64,000 nt of DNA from Prevotella sp. tf2-5 (GTDB lineage: Bacteria; Bacteroidota; Bacteroidia; Bacteroidales; Bacteroidaceae), in NCBI RefSeq assembly GCF_900115435.1, contig NZ_FOWK01000003.1, positions 248,001 to 312,000 of the forward strand, written 5' to 3'. The position numbers and the translations under genes are program-made. Positions 51,903 to 61,680 of the stretch are shown piece by piece (positions within the stretch are counted from its first letter, which is position 1; each line of letters starts with the position of its first letter). The notes under the pieces were generated by a model. The model worked only from the letters and a program-made list of their open reading frames with translations, was not told the origin of the DNA and did not search any database.

Positions 51903-51990
51903 TTGTCGACTCCAGTCAACAGACTTGCTGACTCCAGTCGACAACATTGTTGACTCCAGTCGACAGGGTTGCTGACTCTAAGTCAGCAGC
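51903..51990. repeat. 4 x 22-bp palindromic array
   Basis: Units at 51903, 51925, 51947 and 51969, each starting TTG. Each is a palindrome of the type TGTTGACT-CC-AGTCGACA followed by a 3-nt linker. The array begins 54 bp after pyrH and ends one base before the stop codon of the converging gene (51991). Confidence 0.92.
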
Positions 51991-52368
51991 TTATTCCTCG
52001 CTGAATTCCACATACTCGCCTTCAGCTTCCTCGTAGATCTTCTTATTCTCCCGTCTCGTACGACGGTCGATAATGGTCTCACCAGTAGCAGTTCTGGTGT
52101 GTACCTCTATAGGCTCCTCCACAGTCTCTTTCTCCTGTTCGGCACGAGGCTTGGCTTCTCCCTTAGGAGTAGCCGTCTGTCCACTATAGTGATACTGGCG
52201 TTGCTGGCGTCCTGTCTCATCACGATAATTCTGCTCTTTCTCGTCAGCGGCTTTCTTCGCATCCAGCTTTGCCTTCTTGAGATAACGGATGATTTTCCCA
52301 CCTGTCAGCAAGAGGATGAAGACAATGACAAAAAACGCGAAGACAAGGACTCCCATATTCTCCTTCAT
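51991..52368 (-). CDS. DUF4834-type small membrane protein
   Basis: 125 aa. N-terminal membrane helix (about 6-24, MGVLVFAFFVIVFILLLTGG) followed by a charged, mostly disordered cytoplasmic tail with a conserved-looking end (TIIDRRTRRENKKIYEEAEGEYVEFSEE in pieces). Resembles the DUF4834 proteins usually encoded next to pssA and psd in Bacteroidetes. Function unknown; its place 20 bp after pssA suggests a link to phospholipid synthesis. Confidence 0.78.
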   Translation of the reverse strand: MKENMGVLVFAFFVIVFILLLTGGKIIRYLKKAKLDAKKAADEKEQNYRDETGRQQRQYHYSGQTATPKGEAKPRAEQEKETVEEPIEVHTRTATGETIIDRRTRRENKKIYEEAEGEYVEFSEE

Positions 52369-52387
52369 AGTATGTAGATTTTAGTTA

Positions 52388-53065
52388 TTAGAGTCGTTTT
52401 GATGCCATGATCGACAAGATGATATACCATGCGATGATGGCGGCAAGTCCACTGATCTGTAAAAAGATGAGGAGTGGAATACAAGTGAGCAGGAAGATGT
52501 ACTTGATATCATTACCCTTCCATCCCCAATGTTTGAACTTCAGGGCGAACATAGGTATCTCGCTGATTAGTAGATAACAGCTGATGAATGTTCCCAGCAA
52601 GATCAGGTATGGGGCATATGGTATGTTTGCGATCCATTCACCGCTTCCTGCGATGAGTGACCCCCAGAAGAGGGCATTGGCAGGGGTGGGCAGTCCGATG
52701 AACCCTAACGCCTGGCGCTCGTCCAGATTGAACTTGGCAAGACGTAGTGCGGAGAATGCCGCCATGATAAAAGCCAAAAAGGGAACATACGGCAAATGGA
52801 TATGAGAAGAGCAAAGAAAACTGAACACGATGGCAGAGGGCGCAAAACCGAAGGTGATGCAATCGGCAAGGGAGTCGAGCTCTTTGCCAATGGGAGAGGA
52901 TACTCCTAACAAACGAGCACTCATACCGTCGAAGAAGTCGAAGACGGCACCAATCACGATGAACAGCAATGCCATCTGGTAGTCAGACTGGAATGCCCAA
53001 AAGGTAGCGATGCACCCAGAGATGAGGTTGCAACAGGTAATCGTATTGGGGATATGCTTTTTCAT
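52388..53065 (-). CDS. pssA: CDP-diacylglycerol-serine O-phosphatidyltransferase
   Basis: 225 aa from 53065 (MKKHIPNTITCCNLISGC). CDP-alcohol phosphatidyltransferase signature DG-x2-AR-x8-G-x3-D-x3-D visible as FFDGMSARLLGVSSPIGKELDSLAD. About six membrane helices. Makes phosphatidylserine, the substrate of Psd encoded 17 bp upstream in the same operon. Confidence 0.95.
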   Translation of the reverse strand: MKKHIPNTITCCNLISGCIATFWAFQSDYQMALLFIVIGAVFDFFDGMSARLLGVSSPIGKELDSLADCITFGFAPSAIVFSFLCSSHIHLPYVPFLAFIMAAFSALRLAKFNLDERQALGFIGLPTPANALFWGSLIAGSGEWIANIPYAPYLILLGTFISCYLLISEIPMFALKFKHWGWKGNDIKYIFLLTCIPLLIFLQISGLAAIIAWYIILSIMASKRL

Positions 53066-53081
53066 GATGATCAACAATCGT

Positions 53082-53798
53082 TTATTTCAGTTTCGCGATA
53101 ACAGTCTGGTCACCTGTCGTGGGCTGGTTCATGATGACACAGGGCTTCGCGTCAACAGGAAGGAACACGTCCACGCGGGAGCCGAGCTTGATAAACCCTA
53201 AATGCTCGTCGATATAACACTCTTCCTCGGGTTTGGCATAGGTGACGATGCGACGAGCCATAGCACCAGCGATCTGACGCACCAGGATGTCTTCTCCATT
53301 GGGTGTGGTGATCATGATGTCGGCATGCTCGTTCTCCTCACTCGCCTTGGGAAGCCAGGCCTTGTGGTAGTTGCCGTTGAAGTGCTTGACAAACTTCACC
53401 TTGCCGTCAACAGGGAACCAGTTGGCATGCACGTTAAGCGGACTCATGAAGATGGATATCATAAGACGCTTGTCGTGGAAATACTCATGCTCCTCTGTTT
53501 CTTCTATCACCACGATCTTTCCATCGGCAGGGGCTACGACGAGATTCTCCGTGTCTCCATTGAAATATCGTATAGGACAACGGTAGAAGTTCAGCGTCAT
53601 CAGCCATGCAGCCACCAGAACGGCACAGACAAAAGGCATGACAATATGGCTGGTCATTGGACTGATGGCATATAGCAGATACCATAATCCTGTACATATA
53701 ATAAGGATGGCAATGGCACTGTAAAACAGTTCGCTAGTGCCTTCGCGATGTATTCTGATTTTCTTAAGTCTCTTAATCTTCTGGATTCTTTCTCCCAT
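53082..53798 (-). CDS. psd: Phosphatidylserine decarboxylase
   Basis: 238 aa from the ATG at 53798 ([20 protein letters not shown]); the in-frame ATG at 53834 overlaps the promoter box. Two membrane helices (about 24-65), then [29 protein letters not shown] and the self-cleavage site LGSR that yields the pyruvoyl subunit. This is the shorter archaeal/Bacteroidetes-type Psd. Makes phosphatidylethanolamine. Confidence 0.95.
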   Translation of the reverse strand: MGERIQKIKRLKKIRIHREGTSELFYSAIAILIICTGLWYLLYAISPMTSHIVMPFVCAVLVAAWLMTLNFYRCPIRYFNGDTENLVVAPADGKIVVIEETEEHEYFHDKRLMISIFMSPLNVHANWFPVDGKVKFVKHFNGNYHKAWLPKASEENEHADIMITTPNGEDILVRQIAGAMARRIVTYAKPEEECYIDEHLGFIKLGSRVDVFLPVDAKPCVIMNQPTTGDQTVIAKLK

Positions 53799-53831
53799 GA
53801 GTAGTAATATGGTTTGTTTCCATTCAACATG

Positions 53832-53839
53832 CAAAGATA
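53832..53839 (-). promoter_or_regulatory. -7 box of the psd-pssA operon
   Basis: Minus-strand TATCTTTG. It overlaps the in-frame ATG at 53834 and so decides for the start at 53798. Confidence 0.65.
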
Positions 53840-53903
53840 CGAAATAATTCTTAATTCATAATTCATAATTGGATTTTTTTTTGGATATTTCATTTTTTCA
53901 CAG

Positions 53904-53911
53904 TATCTTTG
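53904..53911 (+). promoter_or_regulatory. -7 box of dnaE
   Basis: TATCTTTG, overlapping an in-frame ATG at 53909; true start at 53939. Confidence 0.65.
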
Positions 53912-53938
53912 AACCTCAAAACTTGCAAGAATATCTTT

Positions 53939-56900
53939 ATGGAAGACTTCATACATTTACACGTACATACTTATTACTCGATACTGGATGGTCAGTCGAG
54001 TATCAAGAAACTGGTGGACAAGGCGATTGGTAACGGCATGCGAGGCATGGCGATTACCGATCATGGTGACATGTTCGGTATCAAGGAGTTCCATGATTAT
54101 GTAGGAGGTATCAACAAAGGGCGTAAGAAGGAGGGCTTGGAGCCTTTCAAACCCATCTTTGGCTGTGAGATGTATGTGTCTCGTAACGGTGCCAAGGAGT
54201 TGAGGCGTGGCAAGGAGGATATGAGTGGCTATCACCTGATCGTGCTTGCCAAGAACTATAAAGGCTATAAGAACTTGATCAAACTGGTCAGCAACTCCTG
54301 GGTGGACGGCTATTATATGCGACCTCGTACTGATCGTGCCGACTTGGAGAGATACCATGAGGGACTGATTGTCTGCTCTGCCTGTATCGCTGGTGAGGTG
54401 CCTCATAAGATTCTGAATGGTGATATCGCTGGAGCCCGTGAGGCGATAGAGTGGTATCATGGTCTCTTTGGTGATGACTATTATCTGGAACTCCAGCGTC
54501 ATGAGGTGACGGACCCCAACATCCGTGCCAATCGTGAGACGTTCCCTTTGCAGCAGAAAGCCAATAAGGTGTTGATAGAACTGGCACGTGAGTATGGTAT
54601 CAAACTCGTCTGTACGAATGATGCTCACTTTGTGGATCAGGAGAATGCGGAGGCACATGACCATCTGCTGTGCTTGTCGACTGGCAAGGACTTGGATGAC
54701 CCGACGCGAATGTTGTACTCTAAACAGGAGTGGTTTAAGACAAAGGAAGAGATGAATGCGGTCTTCTCCGATGTTCCTGAGGCACTCTCTAACACACTGG
54801 AGATTCTCGATAAGGTAGAGATCTATAGTCTGGATCATGACCCGATCATGCCTTTCTTCCCCATTCCGGAGTCTTTCGGAACGGAGGAACAGTGGCGTCA
54901 GAAATTCACGGAGCAGCAGCTCTATGATGAGTTCACCAGTGATGAGAATGGGGAGAACCCCTTGTCACCAGAGGAGGGCGAGAAGAAAATCAAGAAGCTG
55001 GGTGGGTATGACAAGCTATATCGTATCAAGTTCGAGGCTGACTATCTGGCGAAACTCGCTTATGAGGGGGCTGCCAAGCGTTATCCTCAGCCTTTGTCAA
55101 AAGAGGTGGATGACCGTATCCGCTTTGAGTTGCATATCATGAAGACGATGGGTTTCCCTGGCTACTTCCTCATCGTACAGGACTTTATCAATTCTGCACG
55201 TGATGAGTTGGACGTGATGGTGGGACCTGGTCGTGGATCTGCCGCAGGCTCTGTAGTCGCTTATTGCTTGGGTATCACGAAGATAGACCCGCTGAAATAC
55301 GACTTGCTGTTCGAGCGTTTCCTGAATCCTGACCGTATCTCGTTACCTGATATTGATACGGATTTCGATGATGACGGACGTGGCAAGGTGTTGAAATGGG
55401 TAGAGGATAAGTATGGTCATGAGAACTGTGCTCATATCATCACCTATGCTACGATGGCGACTAAGAACTCCATCAAGGATGTGGCACGTGTGGAGAAAGT
55501 ACCTATTGCCGTATCAAATGATTTGTGTAAAGCTATTCCAGACCGTTTGCCTGATGTGGACGGTAAGACTCCGAAAATGAATCTTGTCAATGCCATCAAG
55601 GCTGTACCTAAACTTCGTGAAGCTGAGGCGTCACCTGATAAGGCTCTGAGCAATACCATCAAGTATGCCAAGATGCTGGAGGGCACAGTGCGGGGAACGG
55701 GTATCCATGCTTGTGGTTTTATCATCTGTCGTGATCCTATCAGCGACTGGGTACCTGTGTCTACTGCTGATGACCCGGATTTCAAAGACCAGAAGACGAA
55801 CTGTACCCAATATGATGGTCATGTCATTGAGTCAACGGGATTGATCAAGATGGACTTCCTGGGTTTGAAGACTCTCTCGGAGTTGAAGGAGGCATGTGCC
55901 AATATCAAACTGCACAGAGGTATCGACATCGATCTCGACCATATTCCCATTGATGATCCTAAGACCTTTGAACTGTACCAGCAAGGACGCACGGTGGGTA
56001 CTTTCCAGTTTGAGTCGAACGGTATGCAGAAGTACTTACGTGAGTTGAAGCCTACTGTCTTTGAGGATCTCATAGCGATGAATGCGCTTTATAGACCAGG
56101 ACCAATGGGATATATACCGGATTTCATTGACCGTAAACATGGACGGAAGCCGATAACGTATGATATCCCTGTTATGGAGAAATACCTGAAGGATACTTAT
56201 GGTATCACGGTCTATCAAGAGCAGGTGATGCTACTCTCTCGTCTGCTCGCTGACTTCACCCGTGGTGAGAGTGACGCCTTGCGTAAGGCGATGGGTAAGA
56301 AAAAGAAGGATATCGTCGATGCTATGAAACCTAAATTCATCGAGGGTGGAAAGAAAAATGGCCACGATCCTAAAATCCTTGAGAAGATATGGGCAGACTG
56401 GGAGGCTTTCGCCTCTTATGCCTTTAACAAGTCGCACGCCGCCTGTTATTCATGGGTAGCGTATCAGACGGCTTATCTGAAAGCGAACTATCCTGCGGAG
56501 TTCATGGCGGCAATTATGAGTCGTCGTCGTGACCAGATTACGGAGATCACCAAGCTGATGGATGAGTGTAAGGCAATGGGTATTGCCACGTTGGGTCCTG
56601 ATGTCAATGAGTCATACCTGAAGTTCGGTGTGAATAAGAAAGGGGAGATCCGTTTCGGACTTGCCGCGATCAAGGGAATGGGTGACAATGTGGCACAAGC
56701 CATCATTGATGAGCGTGAGAAGAATGGTCCTTACAAGAGTATCTTCGATTTTGCCCAGCGTATCAATTTCTCTTGTGTCAACCGCAAGGCGTTTGAGAGT
56801 CTTGCCTTGAGTGGTGGCTTCGACAGCTTTGGTATTCCCCGTGAGAATTTCTTCGGGGAGAATAGTAAGGGTGAGGTGTTCCTCGATACCTTGGTGCGTT

Positions 56901-57661
56901 ATGGACAGGTATACCAGATGGAGCAGCAGGAGATGCGTAACTCTTTGTTCGGTGGGGAAAATGAGGTGGATATCGCGACACCTCCCATCCCGGAAGCTCC
57001 ACGCTGGAGTGATATCGAACGGTTGAACAAGGAACGTGACTATGTGGGAATCTATCTTTCTGCCCATCCGTTGGATGAATACAAGATTGTGCTTAATAAT
57101 CTGTGTAACACTCGTTGTGCCGAGTTGGCAGACCGTTGTGCGGCGATGACTGATCGTGACGATGTCACAATGGGGGGTATTGTCACTAATGTACAGACAC
57201 GTATCGGAAAGAACAACAAGCCATGGGGTATTATCACGTTGGAGGATTTTGAGGGCTCAGGGGAACTGATGCTCTTTGGAGATGACTGGCTGAACCTCAA
57301 CGGTAAGTTCCTTCTTGGTGCAGCTGTCTATGTCACGGGTAAGATGGCTCCCCGCTTCCAGTTTAGTGATCAGAAAGAGTTGAAGGTGTCAAATGTGGAA
57401 CTGTTGCAGTCTGTCAAAGAGAAAGCAATAGACCGTATCACTATTATGATGACCACGGATTTGCTGGACGATCAGATCGTTATGGATTTGGGAGAACTGA
57501 TCAACTCCAACCCGGGGAGGACCAAACTGTATTTCCAGATGGCGGACAGTACAGGTAAGAATCATGTGCTGATGAGGAGCACATCTAAGTTCGTGGATGT
57601 CAAGAGTGTCCTTGTGAACTTCATCGAGCAGACACCGGCACTGGACTATAAGATAAACTAG
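53939..57661 (+). CDS. dnaE: DNA polymerase III alpha subunit
   Basis: 1240 aa from the ATG at 53939 (MEDFIHLHVHTYYSILDGQ). PHP domain (HLHVHTYYS; ITDHGDMFG), polymerase domain with VGPGRGSAAGSVVAYCLGIT in pieces and LPDIDTDFDDDGRG, which carries catalytic aspartates, then the finger and beta-clamp regions, HhH (GLAAIKGMGDNVAQAI), and an OB fold near the end (TMGGIVTNVQTRIGKNNKPWG). Replicative polymerase. Followed by trxA 68 bp later. Confidence 0.98.
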   Translation: MEDFIHLHVHTYYSILDGQSSIKKLVDKAIGNGMRGMAITDHGDMFGIKEFHDYVGGINKGRKKEGLEPFKPIFGCEMYVSRNGAKELRRGKEDMSGYHLIVLAKNYKGYKNLIKLVSNSWVDGYYMRPRTDRADLERYHEGLIVCSACIAGEVPHKILNGDIAGAREAIEWYHGLFGDDYYLELQRHEVTDPNIRANRETFPLQQKANKVLIELAREYGIKLVCTNDAHFVDQENAEAHDHLLCLSTGKDLDDPTRMLYSKQEWFKTKEEMNAVFSDVPEALSNTLEILDKVEIYSLDHDPIMPFFPIPESFGTEEQWRQKFTEQQLYDEFTSDENGENPLSPEEGEKKIKKLGGYDKLYRIKFEADYLAKLAYEGAAKRYPQPLSKEVDDRIRFELHIMKTMGFPGYFLIVQDFINSARDELDVMVGPGRGSAAGSVVAYCLGITKIDPLKYDLLFERFLNPDRISLPDIDTDFDDDGRGKVLKWVEDKYGHENCAHIITYATMATKNSIKDVARVEKVPIAVSNDLCKAIPDRLPDVDGKTPKMNLVNAIKAVPKLREAEASPDKALSNTIKYAKMLEGTVRGTGIHACGFIICRDPISDWVPVSTADDPDFKDQKTNCTQYDGHVIESTGLIKMDFLGLKTLSELKEACANIKLHRGIDIDLDHIPIDDPKTFELYQQGRTVGTFQFESNGMQKYLRELKPTVFEDLIAMNALYRPGPMGYIPDFIDRKHGRKPITYDIPVMEKYLKDTYGITVYQEQVMLLSRLLADFTRGESDALRKAMGKKKKDIVDAMKPKFIEGGKKNGHDPKILEKIWADWEAFASYAFNKSHAACYSWVAYQTAYLKANYPAEFMAAIMSRRRDQITEITKLMDECKAMGIATLGPDVNESYLKFGVNKKGEIRFGLAAIKGMGDNVAQAIIDEREKNGPYKSIFDFAQRINFSCVNRKAFESLALSGGFDSFGIPRENFFGENSKGEVFLDTLVRYGQVYQMEQQEMRNSLFGGENEVDIATPPIPEAPRWSDIERLNKERDYVGIYLSAHPLDEYKIVLNNLCNTRCAELADRCAAMTDRDDVTMGGIVTNVQTRIGKNNKPWGIITLEDFEGSGELMLFGDDWLNLNGKFLLGAAVYVTGKMAPRFQFSDQKELKVSNVELLQSVKEKAIDRITIMMTTDLLDDQIVMDLGELINSNPGRTKLYFQMADSTGKNHVLMRSTSKFVDVKSVLVNFIEQTPALDYKIN

Positions 57662-57729
57662 TATTCATGGCATGCTTTTTGCAGTAGATATTCTATACAT
57701 TATTAATATTATATTAAAGCAATCAGACT

Positions 57730-58044
57730 ATGGAAGTAACAATCACAGCTGAGAATTTTGAGAACCTGAAGAATGGCAATCAGCCATTAGTAGTTGATTT
57801 CTGGGCAACTTGGTGTGGTCCCTGCCGTATGGTAGGTCCTGTCATCTCCGAGTTGGCGGAGGAGTACGACGGCCGTATTACCGTTGGTAAATGTGACGTA
57901 GAGGAGAATGAGGATCTTGCCTTGGAGTTTGGAGTCCGTAACATCCCGACAATCGTGTTTATCAAGGGTGGTCAGGTCGTTGATAAGATAGTCGGTGCTC
58001 AACCTAAAGCGAAGATCCAGGAGAAATTTGAGTCTCTGTTGTAA
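57730..58044 (+). CDS. trxA: Thioredoxin
   Basis: 104 aa, the usual length. Active site WATWCGPCR (WCGPC), cis-proline in RNIPTIVF, and the FIKGGQVVDKIVGAQPK end. Cytoplasmic disulfide reductant. Followed by a strong terminator. Confidence 0.98.
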   Translation: MEVTITAENFENLKNGNQPLVVDFWATWCGPCRMVGPVISELAEEYDGRITVGKCDVEENEDLALEFGVRNIPTIVFIKGGQVVDKIVGAQPKAKIQEKFESLL

Positions 58045-58047
58045 GAG

Positions 58048-58077
58048 AAAAGGCGAGGAACCCACCTCGCCTTTTTA
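58048..58077. terminator. Bidirectional terminator between trxA and tsaE
   Basis: AAAGGCGAGG pairs with CCTCGCCTTT around a short loop, followed by a T-tract. Confidence 0.9.
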
Positions 58078-58079
58078 TT

Positions 58080-58523
58080 TTACCAAGATACCAACCGGCT
58101 CCCGTCTGCTTGTTCTTCTATAGTGACGCAAACAGCATCATCGGGTAGGATATCTTCTATCAGCTCTGGCCATTCTATCAGACATAATGCTCCGCTATAG
58201 AAATACTCCTCATAGCCCATATCATAAACTTCCTCCAGTTTTTTGATACGATAGAAGTCAAAGTGGTAAATAGGCCCTCCAAAATCCTCCCTGTTGAGGG
58301 AGGACTTTTTATGATTGGAAATCCCATACTCATTGACGATGGAAAAGGTTGGACTGGTTATCACGTCCTCACTCCCCAGTTCTTCGCAGATAGCCTTCAC
58401 AAAGGTCGTCTTCCCAGCTCCCATTTTACCATAGAAAGCGAAGACACGTGCCTCTCCGATATGATTGATAAACTCGCGAGCAGCCTCTCGGATGGTGTCT
58501 AAACTGTTTATTCTGATTTCCAT
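58080..58523 (-). CDS. tsaE: tRNA threonylcarbamoyladenosine biosynthesis ATPase TsaE
   Basis: 147 aa. P-loop YGKMGAGKTTF (K38, T39), SPTFSIVNEY, PIYHFDFYRIKKLEE and the acidic LIEWPELIEDILPD motif. Needed with TsaB/TsaD for t6A on tRNAs. Residues about 66-83, between NEY and PIYHFD, are encoded by a palindromic stretch (58281-58308) and are longer than in typical family members. Four bp after porX. Confidence 0.94.
   Translation of the reverse strand: MEIRINSLDTIREAAREFINHIGEARVFAFYGKMGAGKTTFVKAICEELGSEDVITSPTFSIVNEYGISNHKKSSLNREDFGGPIYHFDFYRIKKLEEVYDMGYEEYFYSGALCLIEWPELIEDILPDDAVCVTIEEQADGSRLVSW
58281..58308. repeat. Palindrome inside tsaE
   Basis: TCCTCCCT (58285-58292), loop GTTG, AGGGAGGA (58297-58304), extended by A/T pairs on both sides. 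In frame with tsaE. Confidence 0.8.
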
Positions 58524-58526
58524 AGA

Positions 58527-60068
58527 TTATCTGTTTTTTCCTTTTAGTGTGATGAATGGTATGATCATCTCCTCCATCGATATACCTCCGTGCTGGAAGG
58601 TGTTCCGGTAGTAGGTGACGTAATAATTGTAATTGTTGGGATAGGCGAAGAACTTGTCACCCGTGGCAAAGACATAACTTGTAGAGATATTCGGAGAAGG
58701 CAGGAAAGCCTTTTGTGGATCCTTGATGACGAAAAGGTCTTTGTCGTCATAGGAAAGATTCTTTCCGAGCTTGTAGCGCAGATTGGTATTGGTATTGCGG
58801 TCTCCGATAATCTTAACGGGAGAATTAGTACGGATAGAACCGTGATCTGTCGTGATAATGACCTGATAGTCGGTTTGCGCCAGTTGTCGCAACAGTTGTG
58901 ACATGATGGAGTGACGGAACCACGACACGGTCAGTGATCGGTAGGCGGCTTCATCGTGTGCTAGTTCACGTACCATCTTGGACTCCGTACGGGCATGTGA
59001 CAACATGTCGATAAAGTTGACGACCAGCACGTTGAGGTCGTTCTTCTCCAAAGAGGGAAACAGGTTCATATAGCGTTCCGCATCATCCGTCGTGTTGATC
59101 TTATGATAGGAGAACGTGTCGTGTCGTCTGTATCGGTCTATCTGTGTCTGGATAAGGGGTGCTTCATTGAGGTTCTTACCCTCTTCCTCATCCTCATCCA
59201 CCCAGAGGTCAGGAAACATGCGCGCTATCTGGTCTGGCATCAGACCGGAGAAGATAGCGTTTCGTGCATATTGTGTTGCCGTAGGCAGGATACTGCAATA
59301 GAGTTGCTCGTCAATTTCAAAGTCTGAGAGTTCTGTTTCTATGGTCTTCCATTGGTCGTAACGGAAATTATCGAGGACGATGAAGAAGACTTTCTTTCCT
59401 GTGGAGAGGGTGGGGAATACTTTCAGTTTAAAGACATCGGGACTCATCATCATCTCCCGCTGTCCCAGCCAACTCATATAGTTCTTCTTCACAAACTTGG
59501 CAAAGCCGATGTTCGCTTCTTCTTTCTGCATCCGCAACATATCCGCCATAGCAGAGTCGGTGGCAGAGAGTTGCAGTTCCCAACGTACCAGTTGTCGATA
59601 CATTTCCGTCCAATCGTCCCATGTCCTACAGTCCATCATCTGCATACTCATCTGTTGGAACTGCTGTTGGTATGCTGTCTGGGTCACCTCTGCCACTATT
59701 TCCCTTCTATGGATAAACTTCTTGAGTGTGAGTAATATCTGATTGGGATTGACAGGTTTGATGAGGTAGTCAGCGATATTCTGTCCTACTGCTTGGTTCA
59801 TGATGTCCTCCTCTTCACTCTTGGTTACCATCACGATGGGAACGGTAGGTTGGATTTCCTTGATTCGTTGAAGGGTCTCCAATCCTGTTAAGCCCGGCAT
59901 CATCTCATCGAGCAAGACCAAGTCAAAAGTGTGTTGGCGACATTCCTCAATAGCATCTGTTCCATTGGTGACAGTGACGACCTCATAGCCTTTCTTCTCC
60001 AAGAAAAGAAGGTGTGGACGGAGCAGCTCCATCTCGTCGTCAGCCCAAAGTAATAGTCCGTTTGTCAT
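58527..60068 (-). CDS. porX: PorX-type response regulator with PglZ phosphatase domain
   Basis: 513 aa. Receiver domain 1-120 with D10/D11, phosphoacceptor D54 in LVLLDEMMPG, and Lys in YLIKPVNP. The rest is a PglZ/alkaline-phosphatase-like domain (FFIVLDNFRYDQWK with the metal Asp, NVLVVNFIDMLSHARTE, VIITTDHGSIR). This architecture is PorX, which in Porphyromonas controls T9SS genes with PorY and SigP and acts on oligonucleotides. porX-tsaE adjacency is typical of Bacteroidetes. Its kinase is not in this stretch. Confidence 0.95.
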   Translation of the reverse strand: MTNGLLLWADDEMELLRPHLLFLEKKGYEVVTVTNGTDAIEECRQHTFDLVLLDEMMPGLTGLETLQRIKEIQPTVPIVMVTKSEEEDIMNQAVGQNIADYLIKPVNPNQILLTLKKFIHRREIVAEVTQTAYQQQFQQMSMQMMDCRTWDDWTEMYRQLVRWELQLSATDSAMADMLRMQKEEANIGFAKFVKKNYMSWLGQREMMMSPDVFKLKVFPTLSTGKKVFFIVLDNFRYDQWKTIETELSDFEIDEQLYCSILPTATQYARNAIFSGLMPDQIARMFPDLWVDEDEEEGKNLNEAPLIQTQIDRYRRHDTFSYHKINTTDDAERYMNLFPSLEKNDLNVLVVNFIDMLSHARTESKMVRELAHDEAAYRSLTVSWFRHSIMSQLLRQLAQTDYQVIITTDHGSIRTNSPVKIIGDRNTNTNLRYKLGKNLSYDDKDLFVIKDPQKAFLPSPNISTSYVFATGDKFFAYPNNYNYYVTYYRNTFQHGGISMEEMIIPFITLKGKNR

Positions 60069-60084
60069 AACTTATTATTTTTTA

Positions 60085-61662
60085 TTAAGAGGTGATAATC
60101 TGTGCTTTATTAATTCGTGAGCGGTAAGAGCGTATCGTGTTCTGGCTGATAGCCATTATGTGCTGCAGTTCTTCATCAGTCTTCCCTAAGTGTTCCATTA
60201 GTGCAAAGAATATGTACTTGGAAGATAAATGGCGGTAGTCTTGTTCCATGTGAGTGACAAAGGGAGCGTCCACAGTCCTGTAATATTCTATGCAGTCATC
60301 GAAGTCGCTGCGACTCCATCGTAGGGTGGTACCCCCTTGCTCAATCTCCTCGTAGCGTTCTTTCCCATTCTGTAACAAAGCTCCCTGTCTCGCTTGCAGC
60401 TCTGCTATTTTCTGATGCAGCCTCTCTACCTCTTTGCTGTCTGGTTTTCCTTCTTGCTCCAACACTTTAAGTTGGTGACGATATCCTTCAAGATGCCGTA
60501 TTGTCTCTGCGAGCTTTTTCTTTCCTTTTGTGTTGCGATAGAGAAGGTAAACAGAAATAGCAGTAGCTATCGACAAGAGTATGCAGATAGCAGAGACGAC
60601 AACATAGAAAAGATGTTTCTCTGATTTCCGTTTCTGCTCTTGCTCAAACTGTTCCTGTAGTCCCCGGATATCCTCGTCTTTCTCTTTCTGGGCAATACTG
60701 TCTTTCAGTTCGGCAATTTGCATTGCCGTCTCACTTGCTTCTTTATAAGCTCCTTCCTCCCGTTGACTATTGTAAAATGCCTGAAGTATTTCCGTCTTCA
60801 GATATAGGTTGTCTGTCTGTAGAGCCTTGTGCCACATCTCAACAGCCTTGTCCCGTTCTCCTTTTTTATAATAGATACGGGCAAGACCTCTGTAAGCAAA
60901 TTCATTAGGTTTGATTTCCACAGACTTGTTAAGATAATCTTCTGCTAGTTTTATGTCTTTGTCGATGAAAGCATTGCCAATGTTTGCGTAAAAAGGGGAA
61001 CGATTACTTTCTGGTATGTCATTGAGTTGGTAAATACATCTTTGTAGATAATAATTGGAAGAATCTTTATTATCTATATCAGCGTAAATATTATAAATCC
61101 CCATCAATGCATATGCCATATTGTGTTTACTATTCATTTGGTAGGAAGCCTTAAGTGATAGTTTACAATATTTGAGGGCTAAATCATATTCTTTTGCCTT
61201 ATAATTTATGTTACCTAAGTTATAATATATGTAGTTTGCTAATTCAGGATTGTTTGGCAAATGCTTAATTAATAATTCTGCCTCTTTAAGTGATGTTGAT
61301 GCATTCTTTAAATCACCTATGTTAGTTAATATTTGGGCTTTATAGCCATAAGCACATACCAATTTACTATAGTTATGATAATGCTTGTAATAATTAATAG
61401 GTATTTCTAAAGGGTCTGCTGACTTAATCCTTTTTTGGAGTCTAATCTCTGATCTTATTTTAAGAAACCAATAATAGGCGAGGCATTCCTCGTTGTCAAT
61501 CATTTCTGGCTCTATTTTATTAATAAGTTCTAATGCTTTTGTGTCCCCTTCTTTGTTAGCAATGCTGTCTATTTCTACTAATTGCTGTATCATGCTGTCT
61601 TGTTGACAGCAGGTGGTTATAAAGCAAAATAGTGCAGTTAAAAGATATATCGTTATTCTCAT
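60085..61662 (-). CDS. TPR membrane-anchored HTH regulator
   Basis: 525 aa. Lipoprotein-like N-terminus (FITTCCQQD, Cys about 18-19), TPR repeats (about 40-330, for example FAYRGLARIYYKKGERDKAV), a membrane helix (about 345-368), a coiled-coil (about 380-430) and a C-terminal LuxR-like helix-turn-helix (TDEELQHIMAISQNTIRSYRSRINKA in pieces). Such one-piece sensors are common in Bacteroidetes and couple a periplasmic signal to DNA binding. Divergent from the small outer-membrane protein gene at 61940, its likely target. Confidence 0.85.
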   Translation of the reverse strand: MRITIYLLTALFCFITTCCQQDSMIQQLVEIDSIANKEGDTKALELINKIEPEMIDNEECLAYYWFLKIRSEIRLQKRIKSADPLEIPINYYKHYHNYSKLVCAYGYKAQILTNIGDLKNASTSLKEAELLIKHLPNNPELANYIYYNLGNINYKAKEYDLALKYCKLSLKASYQMNSKHNMAYALMGIYNIYADIDNKDSSNYYLQRCIYQLNDIPESNRSPFYANIGNAFIDKDIKLAEDYLNKSVEIKPNEFAYRGLARIYYKKGERDKAVEMWHKALQTDNLYLKTEILQAFYNSQREEGAYKEASETAMQIAELKDSIAQKEKDEDIRGLQEQFEQEQKRKSEKHLFYVVVSAICILLSIATAISVYLLYRNTKGKKKLAETIRHLEGYRHQLKVLEQEGKPDSKEVERLHQKIAELQARQGALLQNGKERYEEIEQGGTTLRWSRSDFDDCIEYYRTVDAPFVTHMEQDYRHLSSKYIFFALMEHLGKTDEELQHIMAISQNTIRSYRSRINKAQIITS

Positions 61663-61680
61663 TGCTTACATATTTAGTGC

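Noticed and set aside
53848-53872. ATTCATA-type direct repeats upstream of dnaE as a replication or regulatory element
   Set aside because: Simple 8-bp AT-rich repetition of a kind common in Bacteroidetes spacers; nothing ties it to DnaA boxes or a regulator.
53957-54838. 293-codon minus-strand ORF opposite dnaE
   Set aside because: A shadow of the PHP/polymerase coding frame with no recognisable protein features.
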